A DNA stretch of 64,000 nucleotides, taken from positions 1-64,000 of the forward strand of contig CAJNDS010001968.1 in NCBI GenBank assembly GCA_905221605.1. Reading direction: 5' to 3'. The position numbers and the translations under genes are program-made. The notes beneath the pieces were generated by a model, which worked only from the letters and a program-made list of their open reading frames with translations, did not search any database and was not told the DNA's origin. The DNA comes from Symbiodinium natans (taxonomy: Eukaryota; Sar; Dinophyceae; Suessiales; Symbiodiniaceae). Positions 29,832 through 39,732 of the stretch are shown here, one piece after another (the stretch's first letter is position 1; each line of letters opens with the position of its first letter).

Positions 29832-30070
29832 GTTTAGGGCCAAGGGTTGAGGTTTAGTTAGGGTTTAGGGATGAATCCTTCAGGTTTTGGGGGGCTTGGG
29901 AGGTTTCGGGTTGAGGATTTATGCTTAGGGTCGGCGGGGAGGGGGGAGGGGGGTGATGTTTAGGGCTCATGTGGTTTGCGGTTTAAGTGTTCAGGCTTTT
30001 CAGGTTGACAGCCCAGGGTAGAAAGCTTCGCATCGATGAGCCTTTACCCTCTACGAGACGCTCCTAGCAC

Positions 30071-30298
30071 TAACCCTAAACCCTAAACCCTAAACCCTAA
30101 ACCCTAAACCCTAAACCCTAAACCCTAAACCCTAAACCCTAAACCCTAAACCCTAAACCCTAAACCCTAAACCCTAAACCCTAAACCTAACCCTAAACCC
30201 TAAACCCTAAACCCTAAACCCTAAACCCTAAACCCTAAACCCTAAACCCTAAACCCTAAACCCTAAACCCTAAACCCTAAACCCTAAACCCAGACCCT
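30071..30298 (-). repeat. Longest CCCTAAA array in the window
   Basis: About 32 nearly perfect CCCTAAA units with one shortened unit at about 30187. Confidence 0.97.
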
Positions 30299-30412
30299 AA
30301 ACCTGCGAGATTTGGGTCCAGGCCTTAGGAGTGCAATCCACAGGATCCCCTACAACCCCTAAACCCTAAACCCTAAAGGTTTAGGGTTTAGGGTTTAGGG
30401 CATCTGACTCAC

Positions 30413-30502
30413 CTGCCCCGGCACAAGCAGACGGAGGGCCCAGATCAAGAAGAGCCCATCGACGCAGAAGCCTGCAAACAAGAACCTCGCATCCAGCTGG
30501 TC
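30413..30502 (-). CDS. Candidate minus-strand exon, hydrophobic
   Basis: On the minus strand it reads ...DQLDARFLFAGFCVDGLF then LIWALRLLVPGQ, ending GGGGCAG|gtgagt, a consensus donor. A second acceptor 'ttgtttgcag' inside would give a shorter exon (30413-30471). It lies between TTTAGGG on the left and CCCTAAA on the right, opposite to most other candidates. Plus-strand frames are also open. Confidence 0.38.
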
Positions 30503-30509
30503 CTTGCCT

Positions 30510-30790
30510 TAGCCCTAAACCCCAAACCCTCAACCCCAAACCCTAAAACCCAAGCCCTAAAACCCAAGCCCTAAACCCAAACCCTAAACTCCAAACCCGC
30601 CCCAAACCCTAAAACCCCAAACCCCAAATCCTCAACCCAAAACCCCAAACCCTAAAACGCCAAACCCTAAACCCCAAACCCTAACCCTAAACTCCCTAAA
30701 CCCCAAACTCCCTAAGCCCCAAACCCTAAACCTTAAACCCCAAACCCTAAAACTTAAACCCCAAACCCTAAACCTTAAACCCCAACCGCC
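30510..30790 (-). repeat. CCCTAAA/CCCCAAA region
   Basis: Highly degenerate tract leading to the pyrimidine acceptor 'gcttgccccccag' at 30807. Confidence 0.8.
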
Positions 30791-30807
30791 TTTTGCTTGC
30801 CCCCCAG

Positions 30808-30866
30808 GCCCGGCCTGGGGAGTCCCTGTCCAGGCTCTATGGCCAGGCTGCGGCTCGACATGGGGG
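30808..30866 (+). CDS. Candidate exon, 19 codons
   Basis: Strong acceptor 'ttgcttgccccccag'; donor GGGG|gtttaggg. The peptide is ARPGESLSRLYGQAAARHG. Confidence 0.42.
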
Positions 30867-31398
30867 GTTTAGGGTTTAGGGTTTGGGGTTTAGGGTTCGG
30901 GGTTTGGGGTTTAGGGTTCGGAGTTTAGGGTTTAGGGTTTAGGGTTTAGGTTTGGGGTTCAGGTTTTCAAGAGTTTTGGACTTGGGGTTTGGGGTTTCAG
31001 GAGTTTAGGGCTTGGGTTTTAGGGTTTTAGGGTTTGGGGCTTGGGGTTTAGGGTTAGGGTAAAAGGCCCTGGAGCCTCCAATTCTGACAAACCCTAAGCC
31101 TAGGTCAAGGGATGCCTCAATTCTTCCAGCAAGGGTTTAGGGTTTAGGGTTTAGGGTTTAGGGTTTAGGGTTTAGGGTTTAGGGCTGGGTGTGGGTTCTG
31201 GGTTTCAAAGTCTTTCGGGTTTGGAGAGTTGAGGGGCTCATTGGGACTGAAGGGTTCTGGGTGCAGGACTCTAGTACTGTTTCGGGTTCCGCGGGGTCTT
31301 AACCCTGAACCCTGAACAGCCCCAAATCTAACAAAAAAACCTAAACCCTACACCCTAACCCCTAAACCCTAAACCCTAAACCACTAAACTGAGGCCAG

Positions 31399-31460
31399 AC
31401 TAGACGAGGAGCGGCTGTCAGCGCAGTTCGAGCTCCAGGCGCTCATGTCTGTGATGTCCT
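31399..31460 (+). CDS. Candidate exon, 20 codons, helical
   Basis: Acceptor 'aactgaggccag', donor TCCT|gtaggg. The peptide LDEERLSAQFELQALMSVMS has a clear helix/coiled-coil style heptad of L, F and M with charged residues. Confidence 0.48.
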
Positions 31461-31707
31461 GTAGGGTTTAGGGTTTAGGGTTTAGGGTATGCAGGGTTTA
31501 GGGTTTGGGGTTTAGGGCTTATCCGCGCAAGTAAGGGCCCATAAGGGCCTCAAGCCCCTAACCGACTTGACTCAACCCCTGAACCCTATAAATCCCGGAC
31601 CCCACTCAAACCCTAGGGTTGAGCCAAACCCCAAACCCCAAACCCCAAACCCTAAACCCCAAACCCTAAACCCTAAACCCTCAACCCTCAACCCTAAACC
31701 CTCCCCC

Positions 31708-31777
31708 ATTTTTGGGAATCCCTGGGTTGAGGATGTCCTCTCCGAAGCACGTGCCGAGACGTCGCCCGGGGCCCAGG
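31708..31777 (+). CDS. Candidate exon
   Basis: The open frame gives PIFGNPWVEDVLSEARAETS then PGAQ, closing at CCAGG|gtctga. The left edge is uncertain: an AG at 31731 would shorten it to DVLSEARAETSPGAQ. It ends 10 bp before a family D element. Confidence 0.35.
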
Positions 31778-31787
31778 GTCTGATACG

Positions 31788-31999
31788 AGGACCCAGAGTA
31801 GGCCCTTGTTCCTTTTGTGTAGGGTTTAGGGTTTAGGGTTTAGGGCTTAGGGTTTAGGGTTTAGGGTTTAGGGTTTAGGGTTTAGGGTAACTAGGACCCA
31901 GAGTCGGCCCTGATCTTTTTTTGAGGGTCCAGGTTCCCGTATAAAGCCCTGTTCGACCAAACCGGGCACCCTTTTTATTGCGAGGTTACTCTTGGGTCT
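31788..31999. mobile_element. Family D element, copy 2, with internal TTTAGGG tract
   Basis: The left end 'aggacccagagtaggccctt' occurs again at 31894 ('aggacccagagtcggccct') on the far side of a TTTAGGG tract (31819-31888). The element ends 'gttactcttgggtct'. A telomeric tract therefore sits inside the element between duplicated element ends. Confidence 0.5.
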
Positions 32000-32408
32000 G
32001 ATATCGGGTGGTTCTGCTGGGGGTTTAGGGTTTAGGGCTTCGGGCTTAGGGTTTAGGATGAATAGGGTTTAGGGGTTAGGGTTTGCGGGTTGCTTGGGGG
32101 TGGATGAAGTAGGGCTTCAGGTTTGATTATAGGGTTAGGATTTGGGGTTTAAGGTTTAGCCCAGTGTGCACACTTTCGGGTTGGCCTCTTCAAGTGGTTC
32201 TAAGTGAGTTCATTTCGCTACAAAAGGGGATCCCGAAAGCCAAGGGGATCCCGAAAGCCTAAGCCCTAAACTCTAAACCCTAAGCCCTAAACTCATTATT
32301 CCTGTGGTTGACCCGTTTTAACCCCCTCCTCCCCCCCCCCCCAGTTCCGAAACTCTAAACCCTAAACCCTAAACCCTAAACCCTAAACCCTAAACTCTAA
32401 ACCCTGAG

Positions 32409-32478
32409 GCAGCGGAATGCCCAGTTTTGGGACCCCAGCCTGGAAAGAGCCTTCGCGCTGCTCCAGATGACGATGGAG
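32409..32478 (+). CDS. Candidate exon, 23 codons
   Basis: Acceptor CCCTAAACCCTGAG, donor ATGGAG|gtcggg. The peptide QRNAQFWDPSLERAFALLQM then TME is helix-like with good composition. Confidence 0.5.
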
Positions 32479-32835
32479 GTCGGGGTCTCTTTGTTAGGGT
32501 TTTTGCTTTAGGTTCAGGGTTTAGGGTTTAGGGTTCAAGGGGGATTTAGGTGGCGTTGGGCTTAGGGCTTAGGATTGCGGGCTTAGGATTTAGGATTTAG
32601 GGTTTCCGGTTTAGGATTCTGGCCTCAGGATTTAGGGTTGAGGGCTAGGGTTCGTTTGCCACTTTGTTGCGATGTGGGGGGGAGCAACCCACCAGCCGCC
32701 CCTTGAACCTAAATCCACATCCTACAGTGCATCCTAAACCAGTGTAGAATGTCCGATCACCCTGAGCCTGAACCCAATCTGAATTGGGACCCAAACGCAG
32801 CCATAGTTGACAAAAAGTCCCTAAATCAATCAAAG

Positions 32836-32963
32836 GTGGTCCCTCACCTCCTTTAAATAAAGGGTTCTGATGTGTGGACCCTTAATTTGTGTAGGGTATA
32901 TACGGGGCATGTAAGGGGTACCCTTTAAGGGCCCATACTAGGGGACCATGAGACTACCCTAAG
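32836..32963. mobile_element. MITE-like element, family C, copy 3
   Basis: 'gtggtccctcacctccttta' ... 'agggcccatactaggggacc' ... 'gactaccctaag'. A partial second copy ('ccccttaccttcctgaaagg') follows at 33001. Confidence 0.5.
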
Positions 32964-33110
32964 ATTTACCACTCTAAGGTTCTAAAGGTAGTTACATAGC
33001 CCCTTACCTTCCTGAAAGGGTTCTGAAGTATCCGAAACAGTCTCGAATCGTTGACTCCATCCCCGCTTCCTCTACTTCATAAAGACCCTAACTCCGAAAC
33101 CCTAAACCCT

Positions 33111-33249
33111 ACTTGGAGGTTCATGGTACATAATAACCCAATTATGACTGTACGTATAACCCAATTATACCCATATTTGGGGGCACTGAAGGGTCTTGTA
33201 AGTGGGTTATAAGTACATGATTGGGTTAGAAGTACCATGAAGTTCCAAG
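33111..33249. mobile_element. MITE-like palindrome, family A, copy 2
   Basis: Left 'acttggaggttcatggtaca' and right 'agtaccatgaagttccaag'; internal 'taacccaattat' repeats. Confidence 0.7.
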
Positions 33250-33273
33250 CAGGCGCAGGACCCTAGACCCGAG

Positions 33274-33418
33274 CCCCTAAACCCTAAACCCTAAACCCTA
33301 AACCCTAAACCCTAAACCCTAAACCCTAAACCCTAAACCCTAAACCCTAAACCCTAAACCCTAAACCCTAAACCCTGAACCCTGAACCCTGAACCCTGAA
33401 CCCTGAACCCTGAACCCA
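33274..33418 (-). repeat. CCCTAAA array
   Basis: About 14 CCCTAAA units followed by six CCCTGAA units; ends at 'cctgcag', the acceptor of the next candidate exon. Confidence 0.95.
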
Positions 33419-33427
33419 AACCTGCAG

Positions 33428-33488
33428 GAGTGCGAGCTCCTCCATCTGGAGCTCACGAATGGCGCCCCCTCGCGCCGGGGGAATCCTG
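33428..33488 (+). CDS. Candidate exon, 20 codons
   Basis: Acceptor 'aacccaaacctgcag', donor CCTG|gtgttg. The peptide is ECELLHLELTNGAPSRRGNP. Confidence 0.45.
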
Positions 33489-33534
33489 GTGTTGGCTCCA
33501 CTCCGAGGTCTGGTCTTGAGGGGGGTTCAAATGA

Positions 33535-33629
33535 GTTCAGGGTTTAGGGTTTAGGGCTAGGGTTTAGGGTTTAGGGTTTAGGGTTTAGGGTTTAGGGTTT
33601 GGGGTTTAGGGTTTAGGGTTTAGGGTTTA
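33535..33629 (+). repeat. TTTAGGG array
   Basis: About 13 units; its right end abuts a family B element. Confidence 0.92.
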
Positions 33630-33706
33630 GGGATGTTCCCCCTTCTTCTAACATAACTCCTTCTAGTCCCTATTAAGGACTGTTGGCATAAGGGGGAGCA
33701 TCTCAA
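33630..33706. mobile_element. MITE-like palindrome, family B, copy 2
   Basis: 'gggatgttcccccttcttct' pairs with 'ggcataagggggagcatctc'. Shorter than other copies (77 bp). Confidence 0.6.
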
Positions 33707-33963
33707 GGTTTGCGGTTTAGGCTTTGGGGTCTTGTGTTTAATGGGTTTAAGGTTTAATGGGTTTAGGGTTTAATGGGTATAGGGTTTAATGGGGTTTACT
33801 GGGTTCAGGGTGTGATGGGTTTAAGGTTTAATGGATCTAGGGTTTACTGCGTTTAGGGTGAAATGGGTTTAGGTTTTGGGGGTCTGGGGGTAGTGGGGGA
33901 AGGTTCAGGGTTGTGGGCCGCGAGGTTGGCTAAGGGCATCACACGCTGACATGCAGCCTCCAG

Positions 33964-33993
33964 GGCATACTGAGAATGGGCGATTTTCGGCGT
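33964..33993 (+). CDS. Candidate micro-exon
   Basis: Acceptor 'tgcagcctccag', donor CGGCGT|gtgggg. The peptide is GILRMGDFRR. Confidence 0.28.
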
Positions 33994-34515
33994 GTGGGGT
34001 TTAGGGTTTCTGGGGTTTAGTGCTTAGAGGTCTTGAGGCTTGGCTTCTGCGGCGTAATTTCGGAGCGCGGCGAGGGTGGCTTGGTTTAGGGCTTAGGGCT
34101 TTATGGCGCCAACGGGCCAAGTGAACTTCGCGGCACAGCGCGAAACCCTAAGATCCAAGGCGCAAAAGCCTCGGAAGACCTAAGAGTCCCGCAGGGCAGC
34201 CCTGAACTCTCAATCCGAAACCCTAGAACCCGAAACCCAAAACTCTGAGCGTCTGAGCCCTAAACCCTCAACCCTCAACCCTAAACCCCAAGGTCTGGGC
34301 CCTGAAGTTCAGACTTGAAACAGCCCAAAACCCGAGATCCCACCTTGGCAAGCCCTATGCAGGTTGCCCCGAGAGTGGGGTTTTAGGGTTTTAGGGGTTT
34401 GGGGGTTGGGAATTGGGGCCAGAAGTAGGGCAACTTTATCACCTCATTGAGGGTACCTTGTGACCCTACTTGTAGGGTCTACGGAGCAAAGTGCAGCCTC
34501 CTGATAGACCTGAGC

Positions 34516-34588
34516 TAGGACGCAGAGTAGGCCCTTATTCCCTTTGGTACCCTTTTTTATATTATTCCTAGGTTACTCCTGGGTCTAG
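34516..34588. mobile_element. Family D element, copy 3, short
   Basis: 'aggacgcagagtaggccctt' to 'ggttactcctgggtctag'. Confidence 0.45.
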
Positions 34589-34613
34589 TTAGCGTGCATC
34601 ACCCCCTGCGCAG

Positions 34614-34650
34614 GAGCTGCACCGAGGCTGGCTGCCGGGGCTCGCATCCA
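34614..34650 (+). CDS. Candidate exon, right end uncertain
   Basis: Acceptor 'accccctgcgcag'; the peptide ELHRGWLPGLAS continues into CCCTAAA without a donor. Confidence 0.25.
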
Positions 34651-34667
34651 AAACCCTAAAACCCGAC

Positions 34668-34879
34668 GTGGAGGCTCGTGGTACTTCATGACCCAATTAC
34701 GAGGTTTAGGGTTTAGGGTTTAGGGTTTGGGGTTTAGGGTTTAGGCTAAGGGTTTAAGGTCTAGGGCAACTGCACTTCTGCCCACTTATAAGCCGCTTAA
34801 TGAATGCCCTAACGGGGTTATAGTTGGTTTATATAAGTGCAGTTGTATCGGGGTTTCTCAGTACCATGAACCTCCCAGT
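34668..34879. mobile_element. Family A element, copy 3, interrupted by TTTAGGG tract
   Basis: Left end 'gtggaggctcgtggtacttc', right end 'gtaccatgaacctcccagt'. After 'gacccaattac' the element is interrupted by a TTTAGGG tract (34702-34770) and resumes at 'gcaactgcacttctgcccac'. It is therefore about 70-80 bp longer than the other copies. Confidence 0.65.
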
Positions 34880-35017
34880 ACTCCTCTAGTATCCTTATTG
34901 GAATCTCTGCGGTTAGTTACCGCAGCCATAGATGTTTAGCCTTCTTGGGTTAATTAGGCTTCTGGGCAAGGGGAGCTAAAAGTGAATGTTTTAATTCCCA
35001 AAGCCCCTAATCCTATG

Positions 35018-35136
35018 GGTCATGGATCCCTTACCTTCTTTCAAGGGTTCTGAAGTACATAGAGTATAGAAGGGGCATAAAAGGGCTCTTTTGACATAAA
35101 GGCCCAGAACATGGGGCCTTGTAATTCCTCTACGAA
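35018..35136. mobile_element. MITE-like element, family C, copy 4
   Basis: 'gggtcatggatcccttacct' ... 'ttctgaagtacata' ... 'aggcccagaacatggggcc'. Degenerate. Confidence 0.4.
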
Positions 35137-35154
35137 TGTAGCGTTTTGGTGCTA

Positions 35155-35275
35155 TGGTTTAGGGTTTAGGTGTTGGGGTTTAGGGGTTTAGGGGTTTAGG
35201 GGTTTAGGGGTTTAGGGTTTAGGGTTTAGGGTTTAGGGTTTAGGGTTTAGGGTTTAGGGTTTAGGGTTTAGGGTC
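35155..35275 (+). repeat. TTTAGGG array
   Basis: Five TTTAGGGG-type units followed by about nine perfect units. Confidence 0.92.
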
Positions 35276-35555
35276 TCAAACCCTAAGCCTTGAACTTCAT
35301 CAGCTTCTCCGGCATTTCATGTTGAGGGTTTTTGGGAGAGAGGCTGCGGAAATTGACCCCTGAACCCAAAACCCCAAACCCCAAACCCTAAACCCTAATC
35401 CCCAAACCCCGAACACCCGAAACCCTAAACCCCTGAACCCTAAACCCTAAACCCCAAACCCGAAACCCCAATCCCTAGACACGAAACCCCAAACCCGAAA
35501 CCCTAATCCCTAGACCCTAAACCCCGAAACCCTGGCTCGAAGCCAACCTTTCCAG

Positions 35556-35617
35556 CTCCTCAGGACGCAGCGCCCCGAGTGGAATACCTGGCGCAGCTTC
35601 ACAGTGCTCTGAAGCAG
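35556..35617 (+). CDS. Candidate exon, 20 codons
   Basis: Acceptor 'gccaacctttccag', donor AAGCAG|gtggct. The peptide PQDAAPRVEYLAQLHSALKQ is helix-like. CCCTAAA lies to the left and TTTAGGG to the right. Confidence 0.48.
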
Positions 35618-35635
35618 GTGGCTTGCCTCTTGAGG

Positions 35636-35990
35636 TTTCGGGTTTAGGGTTTAGGGTGTTTCTCTAGGCTTTGGGGGTTTCGGGTTTAGCGTTTAGGGTT
35701 GAGGGTGTTTCTCTAAGCTTGGGGGGTCTCGGGTTTAGGGTTTAGGGTTTAGGGTTTAGGGTTTAGGGTGTTTCTCTAGGCTTTGGGGGTTTCGGGTTTA
35801 GGGTTTAAGGTTTAGGGTGTTTCTCTAGGCTTTGGGGGTTTCGGGTTTAGGGTTTAGGGTTTAGGGTGTTTCTCTAGGCTTTGGGGGTTTCGGGTTTAGG
35901 GTTTATGGTTTAGGGTGTTTCTCTAAGCTTGGGGGGTTTCGGGTTTAGGGTTTATGGTTGAGGGTGTTTCTCTAGGCTTTGGGGTTTGGG
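35636..35990 (+). repeat. Minisatellite of about 50-60 bp units
   Basis: Seven copies of 'gtgtttctctaggctttggg' plus 'gtttcgggtttagggttta' and a variable number of TTTAGGG units (starts near 35657, 35709, 35768, 35817, 35867, 35917 and 35966). Confidence 0.9.
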
Positions 35991-36311
35991 GGCTAGGGTT
36001 TGTCTAGGAGCTTAGGGTGCCCTGAGGCCTACTCTGTACCGCTATCCCTGAACGCTAAGTACTGCAAGCCCTGAGATAAATACAACCCTTAGCCTTAAAC
36101 CCTAAACTCTGAACCAAGGTACTTAACACAGTTTAGGGTTTAGGGTTTAGGGTTTTAGGGTTTAGGGTTTAGGGTTCGTTCAGGGTTCAGGTTTTAGGGG
36201 GCTGCCCGGACTCTGCTGCGCTCGTCTGCCCTAACCACCTGAGCCACTGCTAGTGTCTGCGTTTGCGCGGAGGCGGGGGTCTTATAGAGGTCTACAGTAA
36301 AGACCCAAAAC

Positions 36312-36405
36312 GGTTTAGGGTTTAGGGTTTAGGGTTTAGGGTTTAGGGTTTAGGGTTTAGGGTTTAGGGTTTAGGGTTTAGGGTTTAGGGTTTAGGGTTT
36401 AGGGG
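36312..36405 (+). repeat. TTTAGGG array
   Basis: About 13 perfect units followed by 'ggccctaagccctaaac'. Confidence 0.95.
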
Positions 36406-36851
36406 CCCTAAGCCCTAAACAGAACCTTTTGAACCTGCACTACTTGCCCTTGTCCCTTGTTCCGTCTTTCGGCTTCTGGCTTTCCTTTTGTAAACGGGCG
36501 CCCTTCGTCTAACAGGGTTTACGGAACAGCAATGAGACAATCCTCCAACATGTCACTGAACACCCCACTCAGGAAGACCGGACCCTTGAACTTCCCTGCA
36601 CCCAAAGGCTCTGAATCCTAAACCTTAAGCCTTAAGCCCTAGCCCTAAACCCTAAACCCTCAACCCTCAAACCCTCAACCCTCAACCCTCAACCCTCAAC
36701 CCTAAACCCTAACCCTAACCCTAAACCCTCAGCCCTCAACCCGAAACCCTAAACCCCAGCCGTAATCCCGAAGCCCGGAAGGCTCTGCCCCCCTCCTGCC
36801 CCAATCTCCGAAATCCCTAAACCCGAGCAACCCTCAGTAACCTTAAAAACT

Positions 36852-36945
36852 CGGGATGTTCCACCCCTTATAGGGCCTAGGGTTTAGGGTTTAGGTTTTA
36901 GGGTTTAGGGAGTGTTTTGATCAAGGACTGTTCGGGAACATCCCA
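36852..36945. mobile_element. Family B element, copy 3, with TTTAGGG core
   Basis: 'cgggatgttccaccccttat' and 'ctgttcgggaacatccca' are the family B ends; between them, 'ggcctagggtttagggttta' and further units replace the usual core. Confidence 0.55.
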
Positions 36946-37171
36946 ATCCCAAACCCGAAAGGCCCAGCCCTTACATTGGGTTTGGGGTTTAGGAACTAGG
37001 GTTTATAAGGTTTAGGGTTTAGGGTTTAGGGTTTAGAATCTTAAACTTAAAATCACAGGAGGCCCTAAAAACTCAACAGCCTTAATACCTGCTACATCCT
37101 AGCACCCAAGACCCTAACACCGCAACACCCTAACCCCTGAACAGCAACGGATTAGGGCTTAGGATTGACGG

Positions 37172-37479
37172 ATGTCAAAAAGTCGAAGCAAGGGACACAA
37201 CCGTATGCCAGAGCAGGTCTCGGCAGTCGCCCTGGGTGAGTCTCTCACTCTGGAGAAGTGCCGGAGGCTGGGCATGATCTTCCATGCGATGGAGATCTCG
37301 AACTACGAGTCTATCCGTGGCAGCGCCAACGCAAGGCTATCCACTTCGTGTATGCGTGTGGAGAGGTCTCGCCTGGACTCGGAACGGTCATGAAGTACGA
37401 CAGCTACTTGTTCTTCGCCAAACTGGACTTCGTTGCCTTCTTGGAACACGGACACGGGCGGTACCTCACCGACCCCTGA
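37172..37479 (+). CDS. Candidate coding segment ending in a stop, frame change inside
   Basis: About 310 bp of telomere-free, GC-balanced sequence. One frame reads MSKSRSKGHNRMPEQVSAVA to 37235, then CTGG|gtgagt, a consensus donor. A second frame is open from 37241 to TGA at 37477 and reads AIHFVYACGEVSPGLGTVM then KYDSYLFFAKLDFVAFLEHG. The two frames do not join directly, so an intron (possible acceptor 'tccgtggcag' at 37325) or a frameshift is needed. Family not recognised. Confidence 0.42.
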
Positions 37480-38046
37480 CCGCCTAGACCCTAAGCCCGT
37501 TTCCCCCAACACCCGAAGTCCCCACATGCCGAAACTCGGAAGCCCCTAAACCCTAAACCCTAAAATCCTAAAACCCTAAAATCCCTAAACCCTTAAAGAC
37601 CTAAACCCTTCATAACCATAACACCCTTAAACCCTAAACCCCTTAATCAACAAAACCCTTACACCCCTAAACCCCCCAAGCCGAACGTCACTGGCCTGTC
37701 TAGTAGGCGGCTTTGGAAGCGAGCGAGGGGCTCAGCCTTTGATGCGGAAGGGGCTTAAGGCTTAGAGGGGCGGGTTTAGGCTGGGGTTCGGGGTTAGGGT
37801 TTAGGGTCTATAAGGGTTTAGGGTTAGAAGGGGAGTTTGAGAGGGGTCTGGGGTTGGAAGGGTCTCAAGACCCGAAGCCCTAAACCCTAAACCCTAAACC
37901 CTAAACCCGCCAGCCTTCAGTCCCTTAAACGGTTTCAGTCTGAGGGTCACTGCGCTGGTCCTTTCACCCATGAACCTGAAAAGGTCTACAACCACTCCGA
38001 GACTTCAACAACCCCTTGGTCAAGGAGTTAGGGTTTAGGGTTTAGG

Positions 38047-38154
38047 GTTCATGGTACTTACTAACCCAATTGGAACTGTATATATATATATATATAGTGG
38101 GGGTATAAGCGGGTTATACATACAGGTATCATTGGGTTAGTAAGTACCTTGAAC
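38047..38154. mobile_element. Family A element, copy 4, with (TA)n core
   Basis: 'gttcatggtacttactaacc' and 'ggttagtaagtaccttgaac' are inverted repeats; the middle carries a (TA)n run (38080-38096). Confidence 0.65.
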
Positions 38155-38759
38155 TCGGAACCCTGAACCCTGAACCCTAAACCCTGACCTCCAAGCATTA
38201 GGATTGTGACTTTAAACGGTGCCCGTCCCCCGCCTGGGACCGGCCCGGCACGCAGAGGCTTTCGGGGTTGGGGCTGTCAGGGTTAGGGTTTAGGGTTTAG
38301 GGTTTAGAGTGTCGGGTTTAGGGTTTAGAGTTTCGGGTTTCGGGGTTTAGGATGTAGGGTCTGGGCGAGGCTACACCTCAAGAGCAGAATCTTTAGGGAT
38401 CTTGTTAGCCCCATTGTTCCCTCTTTGCCAATTTTTGTTGTGGCTCAAGGTTCCTTTTGCAAAAGTAACCAACCCCCAAGAAGGGTACCTTGTTGTAATG
38501 TGGTTCCTGCACTACCAAGGAATAAGACGCAGCGAATAGGATTTAGAACGTCAACCCTGACCAGGGGGCTCAATGCTGTACATTTGAATATATGAAGCAG
38601 GATTTATGTTGTTGCTACGGGTTCGGTATAAATATTGGTGAGCGTAGATGATTGTGGGGACACCCTAAGCCCTGAACCCTAGTAGAAAGCAGCGCAGATC
38701 CCCCTGAGTCACCCAGCGACTCCAATACCCTTGAATGAAAGAATTTAGGGTTTAGGGTT

Positions 38760-38853
38760 GGGATGTTCCCCCTTATACTAACAGTCCTTAGTGGGGACTA
38801 TCGGGGATACCATCATCCCTAGTAAGGACTGCAAGTATAAGGGGAACATCCCA
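38760..38853. mobile_element. MITE-like palindrome, family B, copy 4
   Basis: 'gggatgttcccccttatact' pairs with 'agtataaggggaacatccca'; inner 'cagtccttagtggggact' type pair. The clearest family B copy. Confidence 0.72.
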
Positions 38854-38909
38854 ACCCTGAACCCTGGACGCTGAGCCCTAAACCCTAGACCCTAAACCCC
38901 GAACCCAAG

Positions 38910-38997
38910 GGCTCCTGCAATCTCTGGCAGCAGCCTCTTCGTCCCCGATCGCTTCTGGGAATTGCCTGCTGGGATCTCCCCTAAACCGTAAACCCTA
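38910..38997 (+). CDS. Candidate exon
   Basis: After 'cccgaacccaag'; the frame reads APAISGSSLFVPDRFWELPA then GIS. The donor would be CTAAACC|gtaaac inside the following CCCTAAA sequence. Confidence 0.36.
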
Positions 38998-39042
38998 AAC
39001 CCTCACCCCTACGAATTCTACCCTACACCCTAGAGCCCCTAG

Positions 39043-39144
39043 GAAGAGCGGCCTGTCGATGGGATGAGCTTCTGAGCACCCTGGCAGAAGATTTTCAGTT
39101 CAAGGTCGGCATCCTCAACTCATCTTTCATTACCCCTGCTCAGG
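39043..39144 (+). CDS. Candidate exon, 33 codons
   Basis: Acceptor 'agagcccctag'. The peptide begins RAACRWDELLSTLAEDFQFK and continues VGILNSSFITPA. Donor TCAGG|gttacg. Balanced composition without repeats. Confidence 0.46.
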
Positions 39145-39165
39145 GTTACGCTAAGCCCTAAACTT

Positions 39166-39263
39166 TGGGATGTTCCCCCTTATACTCGCAGTCCTGAATA
39201 GGGATTGCAGTACCCCCTATTATAATCCCTATTAAGGACTGTTAGTATATGGGGGACATCCCA
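39166..39263. mobile_element. MITE-like palindrome, family B, copy 5
   Basis: 'tgggatgttcccccttatac' and 'gtatatgggggacatccca' ends with 'aatccctattaaggactg' inside. Lies between two candidate exons (39043-39144 and 39296-39362). Confidence 0.68.
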
Positions 39264-39295
39264 ACCTAAACTCTACACTGCACCCTAAACTCAAG

Positions 39296-39362
39296 AGCTG
39301 TTGGCTCATGCCGCCGACTTCGCAAACGCTGCAGTTGATGGTGTTCGGCATGCGCACAGTCG
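39296..39362 (+). CDS. Candidate exon, 21 codons
   Basis: After 'cctaaactcaag'; donor AGTCG|gtaggg. The peptide LLAHAADFANAAVDGVRHAH is helical and Ala-rich. Confidence 0.46.
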
Positions 39363-39511
39363 GTAGGGCCTGAGCTCCACTATATGAGTCTTATATGAGG
39401 GACTGTTTAAGTGCATGTGCTTGGCAAGGTGCTGGCGGAAACTACTGGCTGTCATGTTAGCATATGACCCGTCGTCGCGGGGTCAGTAGGGTGGGGGGTC
39501 AAGGGGCTCAC

Positions 39512-39566
39512 CAAGGGGGCACACCATCAGCATGCGGGGAGAAGTAGCCGGTGACCAGCAGCTCAC
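39512..39566 (-). CDS. Candidate minus-strand exon after a poly-C tract
   Basis: On the minus strand, a run of about 17 C, then 'gccccccag', is followed by ELLVTGYFSPHADGVPP and the donor CCTTG|gtgagc. The poly-G of the plus strand (39571-39591) would act as its polypyrimidine tract. Confidence 0.4.
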
Positions 39567-39677
39567 CTGGGGGGCGGGGGGGGGGGGGGGGCTCTGGATC
39601 TTATTTCCAAGTTTTTGCGGCTAATGTGGTGCGTTTTAGGCCAAGCCCTTTGAGCCCTGAATTCTGAACCATGCCAG

Positions 39678-39732
39678 GTAAGTGCCTCCTGTTGGAGGAT
39701 ATCGAGGACGCAGCACTCTCTGCCGCACACAG
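39678..39732 (+). CDS. Candidate exon
   Basis: After 'aaccatgccag' the frame reads KCLLLEDIEDAALSAAHS, acidic and helical. The same junction could be read as a donor (CCAG|gtaagt), so its polarity is uncertain. Confidence 0.3.

Noticed and set aside
30071-30298. True chromosome end
   Set aside because: The array is internal, followed by unique sequence on both sides, and both orientations alternate across the whole window.
38424-38455. Possible dinoflagellate spliced-leader sequence ('gccaatttttgttgtggctc')
   Set aside because: It resembles the leader core but has extra bases in the middle, and it lies in a family D-like repeat; no leader RNA gene structure is visible.
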